Assembly (NCBI RefSeq): GCF_013393385.1
Contig: NZ_AP023239.1
Span: 3,534,001 to 3,598,000, forward strand
DNA length: 64,000 bases
Reading direction: 5' to 3'
Origin: Paenibacillus sp. URB8-2
GTDB taxonomy: Bacteria > Bacillota > Bacilli > Paenibacillales > Paenibacillaceae
The position numbers and the translations under genes were made by a program. The notes beneath the pieces are model-generated. The model was not told where the DNA came from, ran no database searches, and was given only the letters and a program-made list of their open reading frames with translations. This document shows, one piece after another, positions 17,443 to 27,031 of this stretch (its first letter is position 1; the number at the start of each line of letters is the position of its first letter).

Positions 17443-17471
17443 ATTTTATTGATAATGATTATCATTGTCAA
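17443..17471 (-). promoter_or_regulatory. Promoter with Fur box for the flavodoxin operon
   Basis: On the minus strand TTGACA (17466-17471) and TAAAAT (17443-17448) are 17 nt apart. The spacer holds the palindrome TGATAATGATTATCA (17450-17464), a full match to the 7-1-7 Fur consensus, so Fur-iron should block the promoter. Confidence 0.88.
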
Positions 17472-17653
17472 TATTGTTTTTCATATCACCATTCCTCCTG
17501 CCTTTCGGGAAAAAGCTGTGGCTTCATCCTGCACCCGTAATATGAAAAAAAGCGACCTGCCTGCGGCCTGACTCAAACGGACTAACCGTTTGTTAAGAAC
17601 CGGCAAAATGATGTACAATATAGGCTAAATGAATTTTTGAAGGATGGATTAGC

Positions 17654-18517
17654 ATGTACATGGCTCGGGACTGGAAAGATTATGAGATTATCGATACAGG
17701 AGGCGGAGAAAAGCTGGAACGCTGGGGAGATATTATTCTTCGGCGTCCGGATCCGCAGATTATATGGCCGCTTGTAAACGAAACCGCGCAATGGCGGGAT
17801 GTTCACGGACATTACCATCGCAGCTCATCGGGCGGAGGCCAGTGGGAAATGAAGAAGAGCATACCGGATAGCTGGAGCATCCGCTACGGGAAGCTTAGAT
17901 TCCATCTTCGTCCAACGAACTTCAAGCATACGGGGTTATTCCCGGAGCAGGCGGCCAACTGGAGCTGGATGATGGACAAGATTGCGGGCGCGGGACGCAA
18001 AATACAGGTGCTCAACCTGTTCGCTTACACCGGCGGAGCCACAGTTGCGGCAGCCAGCGCGGGCGCTTCCGTCGTACACGTCGATGCGGCCAAGGGCATG
18101 GTCCAGTGGGCAAAAGAAAACCTGCAGCTGTCCGGCCTCGGAGAACGTCCGGTCCGTTTCATCACCGACGACGTCTTCAAATTCGTGCAGCGCGAGCAGC
18201 GCCGAGGCAATAAATACGATGCGATCATTATGGACCCTCCCTCCTACGGAAGAGGACCCGGCGGCGAAATGTGGAAGCTTGAGCAGAGCTTGTACCCTTT
18301 CCTCGAAAGTTGTATGGACATTCTGAGCGACAACCCGCTCTTCCTGCTCATCAATTCCTATACGACCGGTATTTCCCCAACCGTTCTGGAGAATATGCTG
18401 GCCATGACAATGAAGTCCCGTTACGGGGGCAAGCTCAGCGCTGGGGAAATCGGCCTGCCGATTACTTCCTCCGGCCTGAATCTGCCTTGCGGCATTCTTG
18501 GCCGCTGGGAGTCCTGA
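17654..18517 (+). CDS. Class I SAM-dependent methyltransferase (RlmI-like)
   Basis: A 287-aa methyltransferase with the SAM-binding motif VLNLFAYTGGATVAAA, the acidic VHVDAAKGMVQWAKENL and the catalytic DPPSYGRG. The HTGLFPEQAANW motif is typical of the RlmI/YwbD relatives that methylate cytosine in 23S rRNA; no PUA domain is present. AAGGATGG precedes ATG 17654. The pseudouridine synthase gene begins 5 nt after its stop, so both RNA-modifying enzymes form an operon. Confidence 0.85.
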   Translation: MYMARDWKDYEIIDTGGGEKLERWGDIILRRPDPQIIWPLVNETAQWRDVHGHYHRSSSGGGQWEMKKSIPDSWSIRYGKLRFHLRPTNFKHTGLFPEQAANWSWMMDKIAGAGRKIQVLNLFAYTGGATVAAASAGASVVHVDAAKGMVQWAKENLQLSGLGERPVRFITDDVFKFVQREQRRGNKYDAIIMDPPSYGRGPGGEMWKLEQSLYPFLESCMDILSDNPLFLLINSYTTGISPTVLENMLAMTMKSRYGGKLSAGEIGLPITSSGLNLPCGILGRWES

Positions 18518-18522
18518 GGGCG

Positions 18523-19266
18523 ATGGCGCAGAACATGAACGGTGGACAGGAGGCCGGACAGCCGCCGGCTTCCTTTCACATTTTGTATGAGGACAATCAT
18601 CTTCTCGGGATCGTAAAGCCGGTCAATATTCCCGTACAAGAGGATGCAACGGGAGATGCCGACCTGCTGACCCTGCTGAAAGAAGACGTCAAGCGGCGCT
18701 ATGACAAGCCCGGCAATGTCTTTATGGGGCTTGTGCACCGGCTGGACCGGCCTGTTGGCGGGGCCATGATCTTCGCCAAGACCTCCAAGGCCGCTTCTCG
18801 GTTGTCGGAGAGCGTCCGCAGCCGGAGCTTCCGCAAAGGGTATTTGACCGTCGTGCACGGGCGGATTCCCGCATCAAGCGGACGGCTGAGAAATATCCTG
18901 CTCAAAAACGCCAAGACGAATACGGTCACCGTTGTCCGGGAAGGCACGCCGGGAGGCAAGGAAGCCGTGCTGGACTATACGGTGCTGGGATTTGCCGAAG
19001 GCCTCAGCCTTGTGAAGATCGACCTGCTCACCGGACGATCGCATCAGATCCGCGTACAGCTAGCCCATGCCGGGTGCCCGCTGTACGGTGACCAGAAATA
19101 TGGAGCGGCCGTCAACAAGCCCGGCCAGCAAATTGCGCTGTGGTCCTCGCTTGTCGGCTTTCCGCATCCCGTTACCAAACAGGATGTCGAGCTGATCTCC
19201 CTGCCCCCGCGGCAGTATCCTTGGGACCTGTGGGCCGCGGAGCTTCAAGAGCGGGCGCTCCGTTAG
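18523..19266 (+). CDS. RluA-family pseudouridine synthase
   Basis: A 247-aa RNA pseudouridine synthase with the catalytic HRLDRPVGGAMIFAKT motif (Asp of HRLD), the LTGRSHQIRVQLAHAG motif and YGDQKYG. It has no S4 domain, unlike RluD. It isomerises uridine in rRNA or tRNA; the target is not evident. ATG 18523 follows GAGGGCG directly after the methyltransferase gene. Confidence 0.88.
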   Translation: MAQNMNGGQEAGQPPASFHILYEDNHLLGIVKPVNIPVQEDATGDADLLTLLKEDVKRRYDKPGNVFMGLVHRLDRPVGGAMIFAKTSKAASRLSESVRSRSFRKGYLTVVHGRIPASSGRLRNILLKNAKTNTVTVVREGTPGGKEAVLDYTVLGFAEGLSLVKIDLLTGRSHQIRVQLAHAGCPLYGDQKYGAAVNKPGQQIALWSSLVGFPHPVTKQDVELISLPPRQYPWDLWAAELQERALR

Positions 19267-19292
19267 AACGATAATCGGATAATATGACACAA

Positions 19293-19333
19293 AGCAGCGA
19301 GCCGATCTTGAGATGAGGCTCGCTGCTTTTTTT
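19293..19333 (+). terminator. Terminator of the methyltransferase-pseudouridine synthase operon
   Basis: AGCAGCGAGCC (19293-19303) and GGCTCGCTGCT (19317-19327) form a perfect 11-bp stem followed by a run of T. Confidence 0.9.
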
Positions 19334-19442
19334 AATAAATCTCATTGATTTCGCTTGGCTGCCTGAGCGTTGGCCGGACTCATTCATAACGGTGCCATAA
19401 TGCCTCCGCTGATAAAAGCGGTATTCATGAGGCATTGGCCGG

Positions 19443-19883
19443 TTATCTGCTCAACTCCAGAGGAGCGGCTTCATTGCCCGGCGCCACGAGTTTCCCCATC
19501 AAATACAGCAGAAGCTGCTGGTTGTGGGCCGAAATATGGTCCAGAACTTCCGCAAAAAAATCGCTGCGGACCTTAAGGCCGCGCGCCGTTTCCCTTCTCC
19601 CGAGATCGGTAATGCTGACCCAGACAATCCTACGGTCGGCGGCATCCCTGTCCCTGATAATCAGCCCGCCCCGCTCCATCCGGTCGAGCAGCATCGTAAC
19701 CGCCGCAGGACTGGTCGCCAGATGCGGAGCGAGGTCGGAAGGCTTGGCGGCTCCCCGTTCCTGAACAAGCTCAAGCACGGTTAGTTGGGCGTCGGTAAGC
19801 GTGGGGGCCAGCTTTGTATCCATATGAACCTTATAATCTTTCAGAATTTTGTGCCAGATTTTACTGAATTCAAAGGAGTTCAC
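19443..19883 (-). CDS. MarR-family transcriptional regulator
   Basis: A 146-aa winged-helix regulator: LTDAQLTVLELVQERGAAKPSDLAPHLATSPAAVTMLLDRMERGGLIIRDRDAADRR is the MarR recognition helix and wing (quoted here only by its key parts LTDAQL, SPAAVTMLLDRMERGG, RDAADRR). GTG 19883 lies 7 nt after AAGGAAGG; the upstream ATG at 19919 has no such site. It is not next to an obvious target gene. A hairpin at about 19399-19437 may be its terminator. Confidence 0.85.
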   Translation of the reverse strand: MNSFEFSKIWHKILKDYKVHMDTKLAPTLTDAQLTVLELVQERGAAKPSDLAPHLATSPAAVTMLLDRMERGGLIIRDRDAADRRIVWVSITDLGRRETARGLKVRSDFFAEVLDHISAHNQQLLLYLMGKLVAPGNEAAPLELSR

Positions 19884-20294
19884 AGTTGTTCCTTCCTTTC
19901 TTGGCGAATGATCCGTCATTAAAATATGTTCGCGGAAGAGTTTCTTTTTCCTGCAAAAGGAAAAAAATAAATAACCCCATAAACTTTTAACGGCTGTAAA
20001 GAAGAATTTAAAATCTTAGATTACGTGTGAAGCAAATTTTAAAATATATTAAATACCAGAATGAACCAAATTGTCAATCGGTCCAAATCTTCGGGATATT
20101 AATCATGTTGATTCCGGTTCTGATTACCGGCCGGCTGTACGACGAGCTAAAGACTCTGGGTCCTCTCCTCGTTAGTGAATTCATTATCGCTGCTTTCGAC
20201 ACGGCACGCCATGTATAAAAAGACATCCGCACCCTGTCGAAAAAGGGGCGCAGATGTCTTTTATAGGCACAGCTTGTATTCGATAAAATCCGCT
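19884..20294. other. AT-rich intergenic region with a bidirectional terminator
   Basis: No convincing gene. A frame at 20027-20218 would encode 63 hydrophobic residues but lacks a ribosome site. The terminator at 20216-20262 lies at its right end. Confidence 0.5.
20216..20262 (-). terminator. Terminator of parC
   Basis: AAAAGACATC...GATGTCTTTT arms with inner CCC/GGG pair, A-rich on one side and T-rich on the other; it serves parC on the minus strand. Confidence 0.8.
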
Positions 20295-22736
20295 CTACTT
20301 CACGCTAATTTGCACGCTGACGATCTCGTCTTTCTTCTCCACCGGAACAAGAAGCTTGCCAATGGAACGTCGTTCGGCGATCGGCGCAGCTTCCGAAGAG
20401 AAGCTATGCACCGCTCCCTCGCGCGTGATGGCGGTCAGTTCGAACGTCTCCTTGCAGTAAAATGCGCCAGCAATCCGGCTTCCGTTAGGACGGACGCGTT
20501 TGCCTTCCTTGAATTCAAAGGTCGGCACTCCCTTGCCGCCCCGGCTCTGCGGCACATAATCCAGCAGCAGACTGCGCTTGCCGAAACCGATATCCGTCAG
20601 AGTGAGAATCTCTCCCTCATCGTCCGAAACCCGGAAGCAGGACACCACCTCATCGCCTTCCTTAAGCTGAATGCCTTTCACGCCGGCTGCCACACGGCCC
20701 ATCGGGTTCACTTCGCTCTCGCGGAACCGGATACTCATGCCTTCCCGGGTGACAAGTACAATGTCTTGCTCCCCCTCGCTCAGCATCACTGAGAGCACCT
20801 CATCTTCCGCTCCCACCTTGCATGCAGCGATGGCGCCGCTGCGGCTCGTGAAATACTCCTTCAGTTCGGTGCGTTTCACCTGTCCCTTGCGCGTTACAAA
20901 AATCAGACTGCGGGCAGGCTCTTCGAAATTGCTTATAGGGATTATTCCGGCAATTCCGTCTCCCTTGGAAAGACTGATTACATTTACAATCGCGGTGCCG
21001 GGGTCCTTCCACTTAAACTCCGGAATCTGATGCACCGGAAGCAGGAAATACTGTCCTTTTCCTGTGAATACCAGCAGACTGTCCCGCGTATTGACGTCGA
21101 GAAGTTTGGTGATATAGTCGCCTTCTTTAACTCCAGACGCATTCCGTTCGCCGCCGGAGCGGGTAAAGGAAAGCATGCTTGTCCGCTTGATATAGCCATC
21201 CGCCGACAACGTGACCAGCACATCCTCCGCGTTGACCAGCGCCTCAAGGCTGACCTTGAGCTCTTCCACCTCGCCCTGAATGGCGGAGCGGCGGTCGATG
21301 CCGTATTTGTCGCGGATTTCCAGCAACTCCTTGCGGATGACGCTGACCAGCTTCTTGTCGCTCTCCAGAATTGCACGCAGGGCAGCGATCTTGCGCTGCG
21401 TCTCCTCCAATTCCTTCTCCAGCGTCTTGATCTCCAGATTCGTCAGGCGGTACAGTTGGAGAGTCAGGATGGAATCCGCCTGTCTTTCACTGAAGCCGAA
21501 CATCCAGACGAGGTTGTTCTGGGCATCCTGGCGGTTCTTCGACGCTTTGATCGCGGCGATCACTTCATCCAGAATATTGAGCGCCTTAACCAAACCTTCC
21601 AGGACATGCGCCCGGTCCTCCGCCCGCTCCAGATCGAACTGGGTACGATGCGTGACTACTTCCCGCTGATGGGCGATATAAGCTTCCAGAATAGCCTTTA
21701 GGCCAAGCTGCTGCGGAGCTTTATTGACAATGGCTACCATATTGAAATTGTAAGTGACCTGCAGGTCGGTCTTCTTGAGCAGGTATGCCAAAATCCCCTG
21801 CGCGTCGGCCTCCTTCTTCAGCTCGACGACGATCCGCAGACCTTCACGGCCGCTTTCGTCGCGCACTTCCGCGATGCCCTCGACTTTTTTCTCAAGACGG
21901 ATATTCTCCATCGCGGTAACGAGACGCGATTTAACCACCTGAAACGGAATCTCGGTGATGACGATCTGCTGCTTGCCGCCGCGCAGATTCTCAATCTCTG
22001 TCTTGGAACGCAGATAAATGCGTCCTTTGCCGGTCCGGTAAGCGTCCATAATTCCGTCGCCGCCCATTATGAGCCCGCCAGTCGGGAAATCCGGGCCTTT
22101 CATAAAGGTCATGATTTCTTCGAGCTCGATCTCCGGCTTCTGCATAACCGCGATGCAGGCGTCAATCGTCTCGCGCAAATTATGCGGCGGAATTTCAGTG
22201 GCAAAACCGGCCGAAATGCCGCTTGTACCGTTTACGAGCAAATTTGGATATCGTGAAGGGACGACGACCGGCTCCTTTGCCGAATTGTCGAAGTTGTCCT
22301 TGAACAGCACGGTCCGCTTCTCGATATCGCGCATCATTTCCATGGCGATCGGCGATAGCCGGGCCTCTGTATAGCGCATGGCTGCTGCCGGGTCGTCGTC
22401 CATCGAGCCCCAGTTGCCGTGTCCGTCGACGAGCACATGCCCCATTTTCCAAGGCTGCGCCATTCTCACCATGCCTTCATAGATGGACGAGTCGCCATGA
22501 GGATGATAGTTGCCCATGACGTCGCCGACGGTTTTGGCCGACTTGCGGTAAGGCTTGTCCGGTGTATTGCCCGAATCGTACATGGCATACAGAATCCGGC
22601 GTTGAACGGGTTTCAGTCCGTCGCGGACGTCGGGAATGGCCCGGTCCTGAATGATATATTTGGAATACCGGCCGAAGCGGTCGCCGACGACCTCTTCCAG
22701 AAATGCCGGCAAAAATTGTTCGGATAAACTGCTCAT
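20295..22736 (-). CDS. parC: DNA topoisomerase IV subunit A
   Basis: The 813-aa DNA-cleaving subunit of topoisomerase IV, which unlinks daughter chromosomes. It shows the GyrA/ParC core: [19 protein letters not shown], the quinolone-determining region [19 protein letters not shown] with catalytic Tyr in AMRYTEARL, and a C-terminal beta-pinwheel ([33 protein letters not shown]). It lacks a GyrA-type QRRGGKG box at the expected place ([12 protein letters not shown] is present instead), supporting ParC. ATG 22736 follows GAAGGTG. It lies downstream of parE. Confidence 0.95.
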   Translation of the reverse strand: MSSLSEQFLPAFLEEVVGDRFGRYSKYIIQDRAIPDVRDGLKPVQRRILYAMYDSGNTPDKPYRKSAKTVGDVMGNYHPHGDSSIYEGMVRMAQPWKMGHVLVDGHGNWGSMDDDPAAAMRYTEARLSPIAMEMMRDIEKRTVLFKDNFDNSAKEPVVVPSRYPNLLVNGTSGISAGFATEIPPHNLRETIDACIAVMQKPEIELEEIMTFMKGPDFPTGGLIMGGDGIMDAYRTGKGRIYLRSKTEIENLRGGKQQIVITEIPFQVVKSRLVTAMENIRLEKKVEGIAEVRDESGREGLRIVVELKKEADAQGILAYLLKKTDLQVTYNFNMVAIVNKAPQQLGLKAILEAYIAHQREVVTHRTQFDLERAEDRAHVLEGLVKALNILDEVIAAIKASKNRQDAQNNLVWMFGFSERQADSILTLQLYRLTNLEIKTLEKELEETQRKIAALRAILESDKKLVSVIRKELLEIRDKYGIDRRSAIQGEVEELKVSLEALVNAEDVLVTLSADGYIKRTSMLSFTRSGGERNASGVKEGDYITKLLDVNTRDSLLVFTGKGQYFLLPVHQIPEFKWKDPGTAIVNVISLSKGDGIAGIIPISNFEEPARSLIFVTRKGQVKRTELKEYFTSRSGAIAACKVGAEDEVLSVMLSEGEQDIVLVTREGMSIRFRESEVNPMGRVAAGVKGIQLKEGDEVVSCFRVSDDEGEILTLTDIGFGKRSLLLDYVPQSRGGKGVPTFEFKEGKRVRPNGSRIAGAFYCKETFELTAITREGAVHSFSSEAAPIAERRSIGKLLVPVEKKDEIVSVQISVK

Positions 22737-22828
22737 GCTTTCACCTTCTGTTCCTCAAACTGTCGCCTTTATAAAAGATTGGTGATCTGCACGTTGCTGT
22801 GCGACGGTTTGGACTTCCGGCCGCTGTT

Positions 22829-22875
22829 GTCTCCGGATTCCCTTCAATTAACCCTAAAGGGGGGAATCCGTAGAC
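22829..22875 (-). other. Strong hairpin between parE and parC
   Basis: GTCTCCGGATTCCC (22829-22842) pairs with GGGAATCCGTAGAC (22862-22875) with one mismatch, extended inward by CTT/AAG. No T-tract follows, so it is more likely an RNA stability or processing element than a terminator. A second hairpin (TTCTCGTC/GACGAGAA, about 22952-22976) lies nearer parE. Confidence 0.5.
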
Positions 22876-22999
22876 AAAGGCGGACGCTATCGCTCCTCCA
22901 GTTCCAAACCTTTCGCCCTGCTTCGCAAATCGCCAAAACATTTAAACATCGAAATTCTCGTCACCTTGCGACGAGAACACTTAAAATTATGTCTCGTCA

Positions 23000-24982
23000 C
23001 TACTCCACGATCTCGGTAAAATCAACATTCTCTACGATCCAGCGCTTGCGCGGGTCGACCTTGTCGCCCATCAGCGTGGATACGCGGCGCTCCGCCTTGG
23101 CGGCATCCTCGATCTGCACCTGAAGCATGGTTCGCGACTCCGGATTCATTGTCGTTTCCCACAGCTGATCGGGGTTCATCTCGCCTAGACCTTTATAACG
23201 CTGAAGCTCGAAGTTTTTGCCGAACTCTTTCAAATAGTTCTGAAGCTGCTCGTCGGTCCAGGCGTATCTGACCGTCTCCAGCTTGCCCGATTTGCGAGTC
23301 AGCTTATACAGCGGCGGCTGGGCGATATATACTTTTCCCGCGTCGATCAGCGGCTTCATGTACCTGTAGAAGAACGTCAGCAGCAGCACCTGAATATGCG
23401 CGCCGTCGGTATCCGCATCGGTCATAATGATTATTTTGGAATAATTGCTGTCCTCTACCGCGAAATCCGGTCCGATTCCCGCACCGATCGCGGAAATGAT
23501 CGCCCGGTATTCATCGTTCTTCAGTATTTCCGCCAGCTTCGCCTTCTCGGGATTCATCGGCTTGCCTTTAAGCGGCAGTATCGCCTGGATCTTCGAGTCG
23601 CGCCCCTGCTTGGCCGAGCCGCCGGCGGAATCGCCTTCGACGATGAACAGCTCCGTGCGGGAGAAGTCCTTGGACTGCGCGGGCGTTAGCTTGCCGCCCA
23701 GGTTCGAACCCTCGCTGCGTTTCTTGCCGCTGCGGATCTCGTCGCGGGCTTTACGCGCCGCTTCCCGCGCTTTGGCCGCCTGAATGGATTTCTTCAGCAG
23801 GCTCTGCGCCACCTGCGGGTTCTCTTCGAGAAAGCGCTGCATATTCTCGGAGACGATAAAGTCGACCACGCCGCGCGCCGAGGCGCTGCCGAGCTGGTCC
23901 TTCGTCTGGCCGACGAATTCGACCTCGGACATCTTGATGCTGATGACGGTCATCATGCCCTCGCGCAGGTCGCCGCCATCCAGATTCTTATCCTTCTCTT
24001 TCAACAGCCCTGTGCGCCGGGCATAGTCATTCATGACGCGTGTGTACGCCGTCTTGAACCCGGTCTCATGCGTCCCGCCGCTGCGGGTCGGGATCGAGTT
24101 GACGAATGAGGCAATCGTCTCGGTGTAGCCGCCGTTGTATTGGATTGCTACCTCGACCTCGATTTCGTCCTTCTCGGCGCTGAAATGGATGACGTCGTGG
24201 AGCACGTCTTTGCCTTCGTTTAAATAGCGCACGAATTCGCTCGCTCCGCCTTCGTAGAAATACTCATCCTGGCGGCCGCTTCGCTCGTCCGCCAGCGTGA
24301 TGCGCAGTCCGGAGTTAAGAAAAGCGATTTCCTGAAGCCGTTCGGCAAGCGTGTCGTAGTTCAGCGAGATGCCTCCCTGGAACACGCGAATATCCGGCTT
24401 GAACATGATCTTCGAGCCGGTTTTGTTCGTATTGCCCAATACCTCAAGCCCCGTAACCGGTTCTCCGACATGCTCTTTCCCGTTCTTGTCTACCCAGTAT
24501 TCAAAACGCTGGCGATGGATCTTGCCTTCCCGGTATATCTCCACCTCAAGCCATTCGGACAAGGCGTTCGTTACCGAAGCGCCGACGCCGTGCAGGCCGC
24601 CGGATTTCTTGTATCCCGAGCCTCCGAACTTGCCGCCGGCATGCAGCATGGTGAATACCACCTGCGGCGTCGGCACGCCCGTCTTGTGCATTCCGGTCGG
24701 AATGCCGCGTCCGTTATCGGTTACGGTTACCGAACCGTCCTTGCGCAGCGTAATGTCAATTTTCGAGCAAAATTTCGCCAAATGCTCGTCTACGGCGTTG
24801 TCTACGATCTCCCATACAAGATGGTGCAGTCCCGAGGAACTCGTACTGCCGATATACATGCCGGGCCGTTTGCGAACCGCAACCAGACCTTCAAGCACCT
24901 GAATGTCGTCAGCATCGTATCCAGTCCGGTCTGCTGCGCCGTTTTTTGTGACTTCAGCGAACATATCGACCTGTTCGAACAT
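23000..24982 (-). CDS. parE: DNA topoisomerase IV subunit B
   Basis: The 660-aa ATPase subunit of topoisomerase IV. GHKL ATP site: EIVDNAVDEHLA, DNGRGIPTG, GGLHGVGASVTNALS. Toprim domain: FIVEGDSAGGSAKQGRD, IIMTDADTDGAHIQVLLLTFFYRY. C-terminus: LQRYKGLGEMNPDQLWETTMNP. The short Toprim insert and partner parC separate it from gyrB. AAGGGGG precedes ATG 24982 by 7 nt. Confidence 0.95.
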   Translation of the reverse strand: MFEQVDMFAEVTKNGAADRTGYDADDIQVLEGLVAVRKRPGMYIGSTSSSGLHHLVWEIVDNAVDEHLAKFCSKIDITLRKDGSVTVTDNGRGIPTGMHKTGVPTPQVVFTMLHAGGKFGGSGYKKSGGLHGVGASVTNALSEWLEVEIYREGKIHRQRFEYWVDKNGKEHVGEPVTGLEVLGNTNKTGSKIMFKPDIRVFQGGISLNYDTLAERLQEIAFLNSGLRITLADERSGRQDEYFYEGGASEFVRYLNEGKDVLHDVIHFSAEKDEIEVEVAIQYNGGYTETIASFVNSIPTRSGGTHETGFKTAYTRVMNDYARRTGLLKEKDKNLDGGDLREGMMTVISIKMSEVEFVGQTKDQLGSASARGVVDFIVSENMQRFLEENPQVAQSLLKKSIQAAKAREAARKARDEIRSGKKRSEGSNLGGKLTPAQSKDFSRTELFIVEGDSAGGSAKQGRDSKIQAILPLKGKPMNPEKAKLAEILKNDEYRAIISAIGAGIGPDFAVEDSNYSKIIIMTDADTDGAHIQVLLLTFFYRYMKPLIDAGKVYIAQPPLYKLTRKSGKLETVRYAWTDEQLQNYLKEFGKNFELQRYKGLGEMNPDQLWETTMNPESRTMLQVQIEDAAKAERRVSTLMGDKVDPRKRWIVENVDFTEIVE

Positions 24983-25047
24983 TCATGTTCCCCCTTCTCT
25001 TCTCTAATCCCAAAATGCAAACAAACGTTTTGGTTACTTTGTACATT

Positions 25048-26046
25048 CTAATTCAAAATATCCCTTTTCGTAAAGACAGTGAATGAAATGATCACGGAAA
25101 CAGCCGCCCAAACGCCTAAAACCGCCAAGGAAAAAGGCAGGGTCATCCCCGCGATCGGCGCCGGAGTTCCCGCAAGGTAATTCGTCAGGCCCAAATTGAC
25201 CATGAACAGGTACTTGGCTGAAGTCCAAGCCGAGGCCATATTGGTTAGAATCGTGCCGGCAATCAGCGCCGCCATCATCACGACGATACTGGCTGCCGTG
25301 CTGCGGAACAGTACCGAAACCATAAAGGCCAGCAGGGCGACGACTACGCTGACGAACCAGATCAATCCGCACTGCATCAACAGATATTGCCACTGCGGCA
25401 CCGAGTGGACCGCGGACATATCAACCGTGTCTCCGCTGAGCTGAAAGCCGGTAAATACCGGTACGTTGAAGCCGCTGTAGCCAAAGGCCACTCCGGAAAT
25501 CAGGTAGCTTACCAGAAAGGTGGACAAAATAATCAGCGATACGAACATGAGCAGCGCGATCAATTTGCTCATCAGCACCTTCCAGCGCCTAACGGGCCGG
25601 GTCAGCAGCATTTTAATGGTTCCCGTCGTGCGTTCTCCGGATACGATATCCGAAGCCACCGCCATAATCAGCAGCGGGATGAACAGAGAGATCGAATTGT
25701 CCAGGAACTCGCGGGTAAAGGTTACCCCGCTGGGCTCATTCGGATTCACGTCATGGTCTAGATAATACTGCATCTGCTGTATAAAAATTCGGCGGTACGT
25801 CTTCCATTCCTCCGGGATGCGGCTGCTGCTGAGCGAATTTTCATTATCGGTAATCTGCTGCTGCAATTCCAGACGCCAGTCGGAGCTGAACTTCTCCCTG
25901 TTCCGTTCGGCAGAGCGCATCTGGGCATAGGTGAACATCGGAACGAGCACAAGCAGAATGAGCAGGATGACATAAAAGCGCTTCCTTTTGATGATCTTCA
26001 TACACTCGTTGCGGATGAGCGGCAGCAGGCTAATCAATGGTCTCAC
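25048..26046 (-). CDS. ABC-2 type exporter permease
   Basis: A 332-aa membrane protein with an N-terminal cytoplasmic segment, one helix, an extracytoplasmic loop rich in charged residues and five further helices; SGERTTGTIKMLLTRPVRRWKVL is typical of ABC-2 permeases. The GTG start at 26046 overlaps the ATPase gene by 17 nt; a TTG at 26037 has a better ribosome-site distance, so the start is uncertain. It pairs with the upstream ATPase for export of an unknown substrate. Confidence 0.88.
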   Translation of the reverse strand: MRPLISLLPLIRNECMKIIKRKRFYVILLILLVLVPMFTYAQMRSAERNREKFSSDWRLELQQQITDNENSLSSSRIPEEWKTYRRIFIQQMQYYLDHDVNPNEPSGVTFTREFLDNSISLFIPLLIMAVASDIVSGERTTGTIKMLLTRPVRRWKVLMSKLIALLMFVSLIILSTFLVSYLISGVAFGYSGFNVPVFTGFQLSGDTVDMSAVHSVPQWQYLLMQCGLIWFVSVVVALLAFMVSVLFRSTAASIVVMMAALIAGTILTNMASAWTSAKYLFMVNLGLTNYLAGTPAPIAGMTLPFSLAVLGVWAAVSVIISFTVFTKRDILN

Positions 26047-27013
26047 CCTCCGTCAGTTTCAAGAATAGCTGTTCCAGTGTCGGATTGATTTTATGCACGG
26101 CCCTGACCTCTACGCCGGCGGATACCAGAGCGGCGACGGTTTCGGGAACGGCATCGTCATCCATAATCGTCAAGGCGGAGCCGCTTCGCATATTCGCAAT
26201 CACCGTGTCGTCCAGCGCTAGCTCGGCGGGATCGGCAAGCCGGATTCCCGCTCTTGATTCAAGCAGGGCGGAGCCGCGTTCATATGGCTCCAGCTCCCAC
26301 AGCACATAAGGCGAATTGCGGGCGACAAGCTCGCTCACGCCGCCCACTGCCAGCACGCGTCCCCTGCTGATGATGGCGACCCGGTCGCACAGCAGTTGAA
26401 TCTCGCTCAGCAGGTGGCTGGAGACGAACACCGCCATTCCCTCATCCGCCAGCCTGCGGATGAATTCACGCAATTCCTTGATCCCTTTGGGATCAAGACC
26501 ATTCGTCGGCTCGTCGAGAATAAGCAGCCGCGGACGTCCGAGCAGCGCCTGGGCAATGCCGAGGCGCTGGCGCATTCCGAGCGAGTAGGTTCTCACCTTG
26601 TCGTGGATGCGCTGGTCAAGCCGGACCGTTTCGACAACCTCGGCGATCCGCGCTTCGTCCACTCCCGGCTGCATCCTGGCGAAATGCTGCAGATTCTCCC
26701 AGCCGGTCAAATAAGTATAGACCTCGGGATTTTCAACGATGGAACCGACATATTGCAGCGCTTTTTCTGGCGCTTTGTTGACGTTATAGCCGCATACGGT
26801 GATGGAGCCTTCGCTCGGACGTATTAAATCTACGAGCATGCGGATAGTGGTCGTCTTTCCCGCCCCGTTCGGCCCGAGAAAGCCGAAAATTTCGCCTTTT
26901 CTGACATCAAAGGTTACGTTGTCGATAATCCATTTGCGGCCTATTTTTTTACGGACTCCGTTAACGGATAAAACGACGGTTCCAAGGCCGTCTTCATTTT
27001 CGTTCGATTGCAA
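26030..27013 (-). CDS. ABC exporter ATPase subunit
   Basis: A 327-aa nucleotide-binding protein: Walker A GPNGAGKTTT, signature SLGMRQRLG (LSGGQ variant), Walker B LLILDEPTNGLDP and the H-loop SSHLLSE. It has the long C-terminal region typical of CcmA/NatA-type drug or antibiotic exporters. The TTG at 27013 follows AGGAGCGGGG. It works with the ABC-2 permease encoded next. Confidence 0.92.
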   Translation of the reverse strand: MQSNENEDGLGTVVLSVNGVRKKIGRKWIIDNVTFDVRKGEIFGFLGPNGAGKTTTIRMLVDLIRPSEGSITVCGYNVNKAPEKALQYVGSIVENPEVYTYLTGWENLQHFARMQPGVDEARIAEVVETVRLDQRIHDKVRTYSLGMRQRLGIAQALLGRPRLLILDEPTNGLDPKGIKELREFIRRLADEGMAVFVSSHLLSEIQLLCDRVAIISRGRVLAVGGVSELVARNSPYVLWELEPYERGSALLESRAGIRLADPAELALDDTVIANMRSGSALTIMDDDAVPETVAALVSAGVEVRAVHKINPTLEQLFLKLTEGETID

Positions 27014-27031
27014 GTTCCCCGCTCCTTTCCT

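Noticed and set aside
20027..20218. 63-codon hydrophobic ORF between marR and parC
   Set aside because: No ribosome site, AT-rich non-coding composition and overlap with the parC terminator region.
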